Positions 53,401-64,000 of a stretch of 64,000 nucleotides of DNA are shown in pieces (the first letter of the stretch is position 1; each line of letters begins with the position of its first letter). This stretch comes from Roseibium sp. Sym1. Its GTDB lineage: Bacteria; Pseudomonadota; Alphaproteobacteria; Rhizobiales; Stappiaceae. Where the stretch lies: the NCBI RefSeq assembly GCF_027359675.1, contig NZ_CP114786.1, forward strand, positions 2,218,501 through 2,282,500, given 5' to 3'. Both the position numbers and the translations under genes were made by a program. The notes under the pieces were generated by a model that saw only the letters and a list, made by a program, of their open reading frames with translations, made no database searches and was not told where the DNA came from.

Positions 53401-55668
53401 ATGCGCAGCAACCTGGCCGGACCGCGCCTTCTGCTCCGCCGGCTTCGTGAAGTCATGGCCGAGCCGATTACGGCGCAAGAGCGACTCGACAAGATCGTTG
53501 TGCTGATCGCGTCGAACGTGGTGGCCGAGGTCTGTTCGGTCTATATCCTGCGCGCGGACGGGGTTCTTGAACTCTATGCCACCGAGGGCCTGAATCGCGA
53601 GGCGGTCCACAATGCCTCGCTGCGCGTCGGACAGGGCCTTGTCGGCCTGATTGCCGCCGAGGCCCGGCCGCTGAACCTGCCCAATGCCAGTGCGCATCCC
53701 GGCTTTGCCTATCTGCCGGAGACGGGCGAAGAAGCCTACAATTCCTTTCTCGGTGTGCCGATCCTGAGAGCCGGCCGCACGCTCGGCGTCCTTGTTGTCC
53801 AGAACCAGTCCCACCGGACCTACCTGGAGGACGAAGTCGAGGCACTGCAGACCACGGCGATGGTGATTGCCGAAATGGTGGCTGCCGGCGAGCTGGAAGC
53901 AATCGCCCAGAAGGACACCGGCCTGGATCTGTCCCGTCCGATCACCGCCAACGGCGCCGGCCTGTCCGAGGGCGTCGGCCTGGGCCATGTGGTGCTGCAC
54001 GAACCCCGCGTCGTCGTCACCAACCTGATCGCGGAAGACAGCGACAAGGAAAAGGGCCGTCTGGACGGGGCCATCAACCGGCTGCGCCTGTCCATCGACG
54101 ATCTTCTGGCCAGCGGCGAGATCGCGGCGACCGGCGAGCACCGTGAAGTGCTCGAAGCCTATCGCATGTTTGCCTATGACCGGGGCTGGATCCGCAAGAT
54201 CGAGGAAGCGATCAGGAACGGCCTGACCGCCGAAGCGGCTGTCGAAAAGGTCCAGAGCGACACCCGGGCTCGGATGCTGCGCCAGACCGACCCTTACCTG
54301 CGCGAACGCCTGCATGACCTCGACGACCTCGCCCACCGGCTGATCCGCGAACTGATGGGGCGCGAACACGGGCCGGGCCTCGATGAGCTGCCCCAGGACG
54401 CGATCATTGTCGGCCGCAACATGGGCGCGGCGGAATTGCTGGATTACGGCCGGGACCGGATTCGCGGCCTCGTGCTCGAGGAAGGCGGACCGACCAGCCA
54501 CGTGACCATTGTCGCGCGCGCGCTCGGCATTCCGACCGTCGGACTGGTCGACGACATCGTCAGCCTGGCCGATGGTGGCGACGCGATCATCGTGGACGGC
54601 GACAGCGGCGAGGTTCACTTGCGCCCGGCTGTCGATCTTGAAAACGCCTATGCGGAAAAGGTCCGCTTCCGGGCGCGGCGCCAAGCGCAGTACCGCCGGC
54701 TGCGCAACAAGCCTTCGGTCACCAAGGACGGTGTCGAGTTTTCCCTGCAGATGAATGCCGGGCTGCTGGTCGACCTGCCGCACCTGGAGGAAGCCGGCGC
54801 GGCCGGTGTCGGCCTGTTCCGCACGGAACTCCAGTTCATGGTGGCCTCGAGCTTCCCGCGCATGCGCGAGCAACAGGCGCAATACAGCCAGGTCCTGGAT
54901 GCCGCCGGCAGCCGGCCGGTGACGTTCCGCTCGCTCGATATCGGCGGCGACAAGGTGTTGCCGTATCTGCGTTCGATCCAGGAGGAAAACCCGGCCATGG
55001 GCTGGCGGGCGCTGCGCCTGGGTCTTGACCGCCCGGGTCTGCTGCGCACGCAGATCAGGGCGTTGCTGCATGCAGCGGCCGGCCGGGACCTGAAGCTCAT
55101 GTTCCCGATGGTGGCCGTGGTCGACGAGTTCCTGCAGGCCAAGGCGCTGGTCGACAAGGAAATCAAGCACCTGCGCCGACACGGGCACGCAACGCCGGAA
55201 AATGTCCGGCTTGGCGTCATGGTTGAAGTGCCGTCGCTTCTGTTCCAGCTCGACGAATTGATGAACCATGTCGATTTTGTCTCGGTCGGCTCCAACGACC
55301 TGTTCCAGTTTTTCTGCGCGGTCGACCGGGGCAATACACGGGTTGCCGAGCGTTTCGATACGCTGGGTGTCGGGTTCCTCAGGGCCTTGAAATCCATCGT
55401 CGACGCCGCAAATAAGGCTCATGTGCCGGTGACGCTGTGCGGTGAGCTGGCAGGGCGCCCGCTGGAGGCGATGGCCCTTATTGGCCTCGGCTACCGCGAC
55501 CTGTCCATGTCGCCGGCCTCGCTCGGACCCGTGAAGGCGATGCTGCGCACGCTGGATGTGGGCCGTCTGTCGGCGCGGCTGCTGCCCCGGCTGGAGCCGG
55601 GCCATGACGACAGCAACATCCGCGAAGTGCTGAAGCGCTATGCTGCCGAGACCGACGTTGCCCTGTAG
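53401..55668 (+). CDS. ptsP: PTS-Ntr phosphoenolpyruvate-protein phosphotransferase (enzyme I-Ntr)
   Basis: Phosphorylates NPr in the nitrogen-related PTS. The 755-residue protein has an N-terminal GAF sensor (about 20-160; LDKIVVLIASNVVAEVCSVY, GLNREAVHNASLRVGQGLVG) that can bind glutamine, then the enzyme I domains with the active His in EEGGPTSHVTIVARALG (His367), GLFRTELQFMVASSFP and FSLDIGGDKV-like SLDIGGDKVLPY, ending in FVSVGSNDLFQFFCAVDR and VTLCGELAGRPLEA. The ATG at 53401 follows GGGGGC; a longer reading from 53275 overlaps lysC and adds no known domain. It is 73 nt past lysC, the usual order. Confidence 0.96.
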   Translation: MRSNLAGPRLLLRRLREVMAEPITAQERLDKIVVLIASNVVAEVCSVYILRADGVLELYATEGLNREAVHNASLRVGQGLVGLIAAEARPLNLPNASAHPGFAYLPETGEEAYNSFLGVPILRAGRTLGVLVVQNQSHRTYLEDEVEALQTTAMVIAEMVAAGELEAIAQKDTGLDLSRPITANGAGLSEGVGLGHVVLHEPRVVVTNLIAEDSDKEKGRLDGAINRLRLSIDDLLASGEIAATGEHREVLEAYRMFAYDRGWIRKIEEAIRNGLTAEAAVEKVQSDTRARMLRQTDPYLRERLHDLDDLAHRLIRELMGREHGPGLDELPQDAIIVGRNMGAAELLDYGRDRIRGLVLEEGGPTSHVTIVARALGIPTVGLVDDIVSLADGGDAIIVDGDSGEVHLRPAVDLENAYAEKVRFRARRQAQYRRLRNKPSVTKDGVEFSLQMNAGLLVDLPHLEEAGAAGVGLFRTELQFMVASSFPRMREQQAQYSQVLDAAGSRPVTFRSLDIGGDKVLPYLRSIQEENPAMGWRALRLGLDRPGLLRTQIRALLHAAAGRDLKLMFPMVAVVDEFLQAKALVDKEIKHLRRHGHATPENVRLGVMVEVPSLLFQLDELMNHVDFVSVGSNDLFQFFCAVDRGNTRVAERFDTLGVGFLRALKSIVDAANKAHVPVTLCGELAGRPLEAMALIGLGYRDLSMSPASLGPVKAMLRTLDVGRLSARLLPRLEPGHDDSNIREVLKRYAAETDVAL

Positions 55669-55722
55669 CGCAGACGGGCTTAACTCACTGTCCTAACGAA
55701 ACCACCTGGAGAATCAGCGCGT

Positions 55723-56796
<1,074 letters not shown>

Positions 56797-56799
56797 AAC

Positions 56800-57666
56800 A
56801 TGGAGATCGGCCAGCTTTACAGGTCCGTGCGGGGCCGGTTCCGCGAGGCCGGTCTGGAAACGCCTGACCTGGATGCGAGGCTGCTTGTCAGCGCGGCACT
56901 GGATCTGCCGGTGTCGGCGCTGCTCCTCCAGGAGCGGGATCCAGCCGCCCCGGAAGCGGTGGCGCAGGCCGAGCGCCATGCGCACAAGCGGCTGGCGGGC
57001 ATGCCGGTCGGCCGCATTCTGGGTGAACGCGAATTCTACGGGCGCCGGTTCCTTCTGAACGAGGCGACCCTGGAACCGCGGCCTGACACGGAAACCCTGG
57101 TCGATGCCGTATTGGACCGGTGCGGTGCTCAAGAGGCCCCGGTCATCTGCGACATCGGCACCGGCTCCGGGGCGATCGCGGTGACGCTGCTCGCCGAGCG
57201 ACCGTTGAGCCGCATGGTCGGGGTCGACCTGTCCGAGGAGGCGCTCAGCTGCGCGCTGCGCAATGCGGAGCTGCACGAGGTTGCCGACCGATTTGTGCCG
57301 GTATGCGCGGACTACACCTCGGCTCTGAAGCCGGCGGCGGATTGCCCACTCGGCCGGGGCTTCGACTGGGTGGTGAGCAATCCGCCCTATATCCGGACCT
57401 CCGTTCTCGCCGGGTTGTCCAGGGAAGTGATTCAGCATGACCCGATATTGGCCCTGGACGGAGGCGAAGACGGTCTGGCCGCGTATGCGCGCATTGTCGC
57501 GGATGCCGCGCAGCTGCTGGCGTCCGGCGGCCGGATCGCGCTGGAAATCGGGTATGACCAGGCGGGCGATCTGAAAAAACTGCTGCGTCATCATGACTTT
57601 GTAGCAATTGAAATCATTAGGGATCTTTCGGGAAACAACCGCGTTGCGCTGGCGCGGAAGCGATAA
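56800..57666 (+). CDS. prmC: Release factor glutamine methyltransferase
   Basis: Methylates the Gln of the GGQ motif of release factors. The 288-residue enzyme has the N-terminal helical domain (GQLYRSVRGRFREAGLETPD), FYGRRFLLNEATLEPRPDTE, the SAM site ICDIGTGSGAIAVTLLAE and the substrate motif VSNPPYIRTS (NPPY near residue 194). It lies 3 nt behind prfA in the same operon. Confidence 0.97.
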   Translation: MEIGQLYRSVRGRFREAGLETPDLDARLLVSAALDLPVSALLLQERDPAAPEAVAQAERHAHKRLAGMPVGRILGEREFYGRRFLLNEATLEPRPDTETLVDAVLDRCGAQEAPVICDIGTGSGAIAVTLLAERPLSRMVGVDLSEEALSCALRNAELHEVADRFVPVCADYTSALKPAADCPLGRGFDWVVSNPPYIRTSVLAGLSREVIQHDPILALDGGEDGLAAYARIVADAAQLLASGGRIALEIGYDQAGDLKKLLRHHDFVAIEIIRDLSGNNRVALARKR

Positions 57667-58027
57667 TTTCACCGTTTTGATCCAAAGGCGAAAAAGCGCT
57701 TGGAAATCGCGGCGGAAACGGGTAGGTTGCCCTTGCCGAGACCGGAGATGTGATCAGCGTTCAGCGGGGCATGCGCATCCGGCAGCGTGGGGACGGGCGC
57801 ACTTTCAGCGTTCTGGAAACCGTTGCATATCGGACTATCCGGTGTTTACGGACTGTCGAAGAAATGACAAACGCGTTGGCCGTTGGCCTTTAACGCGCTG
57901 CGTATGTTTTCAATGACAGCCGCTAACCAGCATTGTTGGTTTCGGTAGGTATTTCGTATCGGTTTTTGCAAACCCGATGTTGGGTCGGCGTAAAGCTGAC
58001 CGCCGTTCCGCAAGAGAAAACGGCAGG
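57667..58027. other. Intergenic region upstream of the DUF4167 gene
   Basis: About 360 bp without a recognisable gene. It must carry the promoter of the DUF4167 gene, probably in the less GC-rich second half (57820-57980), and may carry the end of the prfA-prmC transcript. No T-tract hairpin, clear operator or RNA was identified. Confidence 0.4.
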
Positions 58028-58747
58028 ATGAGACCAGGAAATCAGAGCAATAAGCGTATGCGCGGACGGGGCCGCAAGGGCCCGAATCCGTTAACCCGGA
58101 CTTACGAATCCAACGGTCCTGATGTGAAAATCCGCGGCACGGCGATGCATATTGCGGAGAAGTACCAGCAGCTTGCCCGTGATGCCCAGGCATCCGGGGA
58201 TCGAGTGATGTCTGAAAACTACAACCAGCATGCGGAACATTATCTGCGCATCGTTGCTGCCGCCCAGCCGCAGCAGCAGCCGGCCGCGCAGGCCCCCGCA
58301 CGCCCCGAAGCCGAGGACAGCAGCGATGCTGCCGCGGCAAGCGGAAACGGTCATGCAAACGGCAGCGACCGCCCCCAGCAGGACGCCACATCTTCGGACG
58401 CCGATCTGGTCGATGCCGACAGCCCGCAGCCCTTTATCGAAGACATGCCGGTCATCGATCAGGAGGGCAAGGTGAACGGTGCCGGACAGAAGGCCGACAG
58501 CGGGGACGATCCGTCCGACGACAAGCCGCGCCGCCGGGCGCGTACCCCGAGGGCGCGCACGCCGCGCCGGGCGGTGGCCGATGATTCCACGGGTGAAGGT
58601 GCTGCAGAGACGGCTCCGGAAACAACGGACGCGGCCGGTGGTGCCGATGGCGAAGAACAGGCCAAGCCGCGCCGCCGGCCGGCCCGTCCGCGCCGCACCA
58701 AAGCCGCCGACGACGCACCCGCCGAGGTGGCTCCCGCCGGCGACTAG
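58028..58747 (+). CDS. DUF4167 domain-containing RNA-binding-like protein
   Basis: A 239-residue protein with an N-terminal conserved basic domain (RPGNQSNKRMRGRGRKGPNP, NPLTRTYESNGPDVKIRGTA, HIAEKYQQLARDAQASGD) and a long, low-complexity acidic and basic tail (GAQ, DSED, PRRRARTPRARTPRR repeats). The family occurs in alphaproteobacteria, typically between prmC and clpB, and is of unknown function; the arginine-rich parts suggest nucleic-acid binding. The ATG at 58028 has AAACGGCAGG upstream. Confidence 0.92.
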   Translation: MRPGNQSNKRMRGRGRKGPNPLTRTYESNGPDVKIRGTAMHIAEKYQQLARDAQASGDRVMSENYNQHAEHYLRIVAAAQPQQQPAAQAPARPEAEDSSDAAAASGNGHANGSDRPQQDATSSDADLVDADSPQPFIEDMPVIDQEGKVNGAGQKADSGDDPSDDKPRRRARTPRARTPRRAVADDSTGEGAAETAPETTDAAGGADGEEQAKPRRRPARPRRTKAADDAPAEVAPAGD

Positions 58748-58776
58748 TCAGTCCGGTGCAAGCCATGAATGATAAG

Positions 58777-58804
58777 ACGGCGTCCTTCGGGGCGCCGTTT
58801 TTTT
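58777..58804 (+). terminator. Rho-independent terminator after the DUF4167 gene
   Basis: ACGGCGTCC, a TTC-type loop and GGGCGCCGT form a GC-rich stem followed by seven T residues, 29 nt after the stop. Confidence 0.9.
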
Positions 58805-58891
58805 GTCACTACAGCCTGGCGGTTCCGAGCAGAGGCACCTGCGACATTTTGGAAAGGGCCTGCGGAAAATGTCGAACTGGTATCGTCGGGG

Positions 58892-58919
58892 CTTTTGTGA
58901 TGAAATTGCAACACTATAT
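58892..58919 (+). promoter_or_regulatory. Possible RpoH (heat-shock) promoter for clpB
   Basis: CTTTTG (58892-58897) and CTATAT (58914-58919) with 16 nt between them resemble alphaproteobacterial sigma-32 promoters (CTTG-type -35 and CYTATNT-type -10). The segment is the most AT-rich of the clpB leader and lies about 105 nt before the ATG. clpB is a classic RpoH target. Confidence 0.5.
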
Positions 58920-59024
58920 TAGGGAGGCAGCGCTCATTGAGGCTGCACGGATGCCCGTTGCAGGGGTCCGTATCCCAGAACGTTCCCCATGCTTCGGGTG
59001 GTGTGGACGGGTAGGAGGTAGCTT

Positions 59025-61622
<2,598 letters not shown>

Positions 61623-61642
61623 GTGATGGGGTGATGACAAGG

Positions 61643-61677
61643 AAAAGCCCGCGGAACCCCGGTTCCGCGGGCTTTTT
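61643..61677. terminator. Bidirectional terminator between clpB and the M23 peptidase gene
   Basis: AAAAGCCCGCGGAACC and GGTTCCGCGGGCTTTT form a 16-bp perfect stem, with a 2-nt centre and a T-run on either strand. It is placed between convergent genes, serving both. Confidence 0.93.
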
Positions 61678-61696
61678 CATGTGCGGCCGGTCCGGG

Positions 61697-63673
61697 TCAG
61701 TTGACGGCGGCGATCCGTGACGGCTTGCGTGCCCGGTCCAGCAGCGTCTCGACCCTGTAGCGCTCTGTTTCGAAGGCGGTGCGCATCTCTCCGTCAAGGG
61801 TCCGGCCCTTGGGCAGCTTGATGCGCATCGGGTCCATGTAGCGGCCGTTGACCAGCACTTCATAGTGCAGGTGCGGGCCGGTCGACAGGCCGGTGGACCC
61901 GACATAGCCGATGATCTGGCCCTGGGTAACGCGGGTTCCTTCCTGGACGCCCTTGGCGAAGCCGGTCATGTGATTGTAGGTGGTGGTATAGCCGTTGGTG
62001 TGGCGCAGTTCGATGCGGCGGCCATATCCGGAACTCCAGCCGGCCTTCTGCACCGTGCCGTTGCCGGCCGCCATGATCGGGGTGCCGCGCGGCGCGGACC
62101 AGTCAACACCCCTGTGCATCTTGGTGTATTTGTGGATGGGGTGACGGCGCATGCCGAAACCGGAGCGGAACTTGCCGCCATTGAGCGGTTTGCGGATCAG
62201 GAACTTCTTCGCGCTCTGGCCGGAATCATCATAAAAATCCGTGATCCCGTCATCCGGCGTCCGGAACCGGTAGAACTCCCGGGTCGTGTTGCCCGTGTTG
62301 AGCGCCGCGTAGAGGATCTTGGGGCCGCTGTTTTCGTCGCCCTCGGTGAAGAACAGCTCCAGGGCGTCGCCCGGCTGGACGCGGGCATTGAAATCGACAT
62401 CGAAGGAGAACATGCGCACGAGGTCGTTGATGATCTCTTCCGGCATGTCCTGTTCCAGGGCCGTCTGGTAGAGGCTGTCGTAGATGGCGGGTGTCGGGCC
62501 GCCGTAGGAGACCCTGTCGGCTTCCTCGAAGGCGTCCGCAAGGAAGGTGCTGGGTTCCTTTGCGCGCACATAGTCGCCGTCGTCGGAGCGGGCGATCGTC
62601 GCCCTGTGTTCGGTGTTCTCGTAGATGCTGATCCGTTCCGGCCGCATCCGTTCGAGATTGTCCGGTGACGGCGCATAGGCGATCCTGAGACGCTGGCCCT
62701 CGGCAAGTTCCGAAATTCCGAACAGGGCTTCGAATGAACGGGAAATGGACCCGGCCTCGTCCTCGGTCGCGTCGTAATCCAGCATCACGTCCGTGAGGTT
62801 CGTGCCCTGGGTCACAGGCACGATGCTTTCGTCCATGCCTGCAAAGCGGATGTCCTCGTCCTGCTTGGAGACGAAGGAGACGTTTTCCGGCGTGATGCGC
62901 ACCGCGTAACGCTCGAGGTCGGGCTGCAGCGCGAGATTGAAGTCGAACCGGCCCGGGTCGACCAGCGTCTTCGCAGCCATCTCGACGGCGTCGATGGAAA
63001 GGGTGCGCGCGGTCTCGCGCACGGTCAGTTCCACTTCCGCTTCGGAGGGTGTCTGGTCGGGATCGATGTCGCTGCTGCGGGTGGGGAAGGGCGCCAGGGA
63101 AATGCTGACTTCGTTTTCCAGCTTGGCGCCATAGACGGAATCGGCCAGGAGCGGCGTGCCGGGAATGTCCGCAGCCGGGTCGGCGCCGTCGTCGCTGTTG
63201 TCGGCGAACATGTTGAGCGGGTTGAAGTCGGGAATGCGTTCGGCGAGTTCCGGGTCCTTGCGGGTGGCCAGCGTTGCGCTGACGAACACATGGGGCTGCA
63301 CGCGAATGTAGTCGCGGTCGCCGTCCCGGGTGACCACATTCACATCGATCACGTGTTTCGACGAATATTCGGCCGCGGTGCGCAGGACCCGGTCGCCCTT
63401 GCTGCTGCCTCCACCCGGAAGAGCAATGCCGTTCAGATAGGCGTCGGCTGACGGGGCCGCCTCGACACTGTACTGGCCGTCGAGCGCCGCCATCAGCGCA
63501 CCGCCCATCAGCACCAGGGACGTGACGCCCGTGAGCACCGTGCCGGCCAGCCAGCGCAGCGACACCTGGCGCCGGTCGGACATGCCGCTGCGGCCCTCGT
63601 ATCCGCGCAACGGCGCCTCGTCGCCAAGTTCTACGCGAAGTGTCTGTGCGCTATGGAAAGGGCCAAAATGCAT
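61697..63673 (-). CDS. M23 family metallopeptidase (LytM-type endopeptidase)
   Basis: A 658-residue envelope protein likely to cut peptidoglycan crosslinks. A hydrophobic segment near residues 42-62 (LAGTVLTGVTSLVLMGGALM) anchors or exports it; a long middle region with OapA/LysM-like repeats follows; the C-terminal LytM domain has zinc ligands in KMHRGVDWSAP near residue 522 (H-x3-D) and GPHLHYEV near 601 (HxH). All ligands are present, so it should be active. The start may be the ATG at 63673 or an internal ATG at 63583; the former has a weak ribosome site (ACAGG) and the latter places the membrane segment nearer to the N-terminus. Confidence 0.92.
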   Translation of the reverse strand: MHFGPFHSAQTLRVELGDEAPLRGYEGRSGMSDRRQVSLRWLAGTVLTGVTSLVLMGGALMAALDGQYSVEAAPSADAYLNGIALPGGGSSKGDRVLRTAAEYSSKHVIDVNVVTRDGDRDYIRVQPHVFVSATLATRKDPELAERIPDFNPLNMFADNSDDGADPAADIPGTPLLADSVYGAKLENEVSISLAPFPTRSSDIDPDQTPSEAEVELTVRETARTLSIDAVEMAAKTLVDPGRFDFNLALQPDLERYAVRITPENVSFVSKQDEDIRFAGMDESIVPVTQGTNLTDVMLDYDATEDEAGSISRSFEALFGISELAEGQRLRIAYAPSPDNLERMRPERISIYENTEHRATIARSDDGDYVRAKEPSTFLADAFEEADRVSYGGPTPAIYDSLYQTALEQDMPEEIINDLVRMFSFDVDFNARVQPGDALELFFTEGDENSGPKILYAALNTGNTTREFYRFRTPDDGITDFYDDSGQSAKKFLIRKPLNGGKFRSGFGMRRHPIHKYTKMHRGVDWSAPRGTPIMAAGNGTVQKAGWSSGYGRRIELRHTNGYTTTYNHMTGFAKGVQEGTRVTQGQIIGYVGSTGLSTGPHLHYEVLVNGRYMDPMRIKLPKGRTLDGEMRTAFETERYRVETLLDRARKPSRIAAVN

Positions 63674-64000
63674 TAATACCTGTCCGGTCCTTCGTACAAG
63701 TCCACCATGAAGCGCGTCTTTGCCACCCGCGGGCGGGGGCCTATGTCATCAGCGCCAAGCATAACAGAACCTGCTAAATGCAGTGTTTGATTTAAAACGT
63801 CAATTGTTTCTGCAAGCCGGCGTACCTGCTCGTGCGCCGGACGCCTGTCGATAAGAGCAGAATTTGTCCGTTCTGTGGTCAGGGCGTGGCGGCAGACACC
63901 TTCTATACAGGGGGAGTGTGGCGGGCTTCGGGGGACGGCCGGAAAGGCCACCCCGGAAAGCCTCCGGAATTATGCGGAATCTGATCGGTTTCGCGTGGCT
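63674..64000. other. Region upstream of the M23 peptidase gene
   Basis: About 330 bp holding the promoter of the M23 gene on the minus strand. A frame of 92 codons on the minus strand (63673-63951) ends exactly where the peptidase begins but shows no family motif or ribosome site, so it is not called. A possible plus-strand gene starts near the right edge. Confidence 0.4.
63972..64000 (+). CDS. Possible start of a gene running off the right edge
   Basis: An ATG at 63972 begins MRNLIGFAW and is preceded by GGAAAGCCTCCGG; only nine to ten codons are in the window, so neither the reality of the gene nor its product can be judged. Confidence 0.2.

Noticed and set aside
63673..63951. 92-codon minus-strand frame next to the M23 gene
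   Set aside because: Low-complexity, Pro/Arg-rich product with no ribosome site or family motif; it overlaps the expected promoter of the peptidase.

Overview
The window looks like chromosomal DNA of an alphaproteobacterium, most likely of the order Hyphomicrobiales and perhaps of the Stappiaceae (Roseibium/Labrenzia-like). Pointers are the high GC content, a Ros/MucR regulator, a rhizobial-type porin, a methylsuccinyl-CoA dehydrogenase of the ethylmalonyl-CoA pathway, a PTS-Ntr enzyme I, a DUF4167 protein, and a core order of comF/grxC/nitrilase/DUF1178/ubiG/lysC/ptsP/prfA/prmC/clpB. The taxon is inferred from gene content, not from a search. No rRNA, tRNA, CRISPR array, insertion sequence or prophage was seen.

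Region 1 (1-6.5 kb, minus strand) is a tightly coupled six-gene operon for leucine/isovalerate breakdown: a TetR regulator, methylcrotonyl-CoA carboxylase beta, an ASCH-domain protein, an O-acetyl-ADP-ribose-deacetylase-type macrodomain, carboxylase alpha with its biotin site, and an acyl-CoA synthetase that runs off the left edge. All junctions overlap or are 3 nt apart, and a palindromic operator lies in front of the TetR gene. Region 2 (6.6-13.2 kb) is a mixed accessory stretch: polyphosphate kinase 2, a Gfo/Idh/MocA oxidoreductase, a metallo-hydrolase divergent from a GlxA-type regulator, a Ros/MucR protein beside a 700-bp AT-rich intergenic region, and a porin.

Region 3 (13.5-19.4 kb) is a signalling cluster: an HPt protein, a receiver-GGDEF diguanylate cyclase, a hybrid histidine kinase and a convergent stand-alone receiver, followed by a LysR regulator. 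Region 4 (19.8-31.7 kb) holds infC with a probable AUU start codon, small membrane and stress-type proteins, a cation/H+- or Na+/Ca2+-exchanger-like protein, a host-attachment-family protein, a frameshifted DUF4399 remnant, methylsuccinyl-CoA dehydrogenase, transporters, a chemoreceptor, a ferredoxin-reductase-type flavoprotein and a two-unit palindromic repeat.

Region 5 (31.7-39.8 kb, minus strand) is a surface-modification neighbourhood: GtrA flippase, GtrB-type glycosyltransferase and an ArnT/GT39-type glycosyltransferase, physically coupled to a class III nucleotide cyclase, then a radical SAM protein and a sulfotransferase. Region 6 (39.8-63.7 kb) is mostly core housekeeping: secA, a parvulin-type foldase, argJ, mutT, an orphan Flp pilin, comF, grxC, a nitrilase, ubiG, lysC, ptsP, prfA, prmC, a DUF4167 protein, clpB behind a heat-shock-like promoter, and an M23 endopeptidase. 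A phasin gene preceded by a perfect FNR/FixK-type box is inserted among them. The strongest candidates for something undescribed are the macrodomain/ASCH pair inside the carboxylase operon, the cyclase overlapping a glycosylation cassette, and the anaerobox in front of the phasin.
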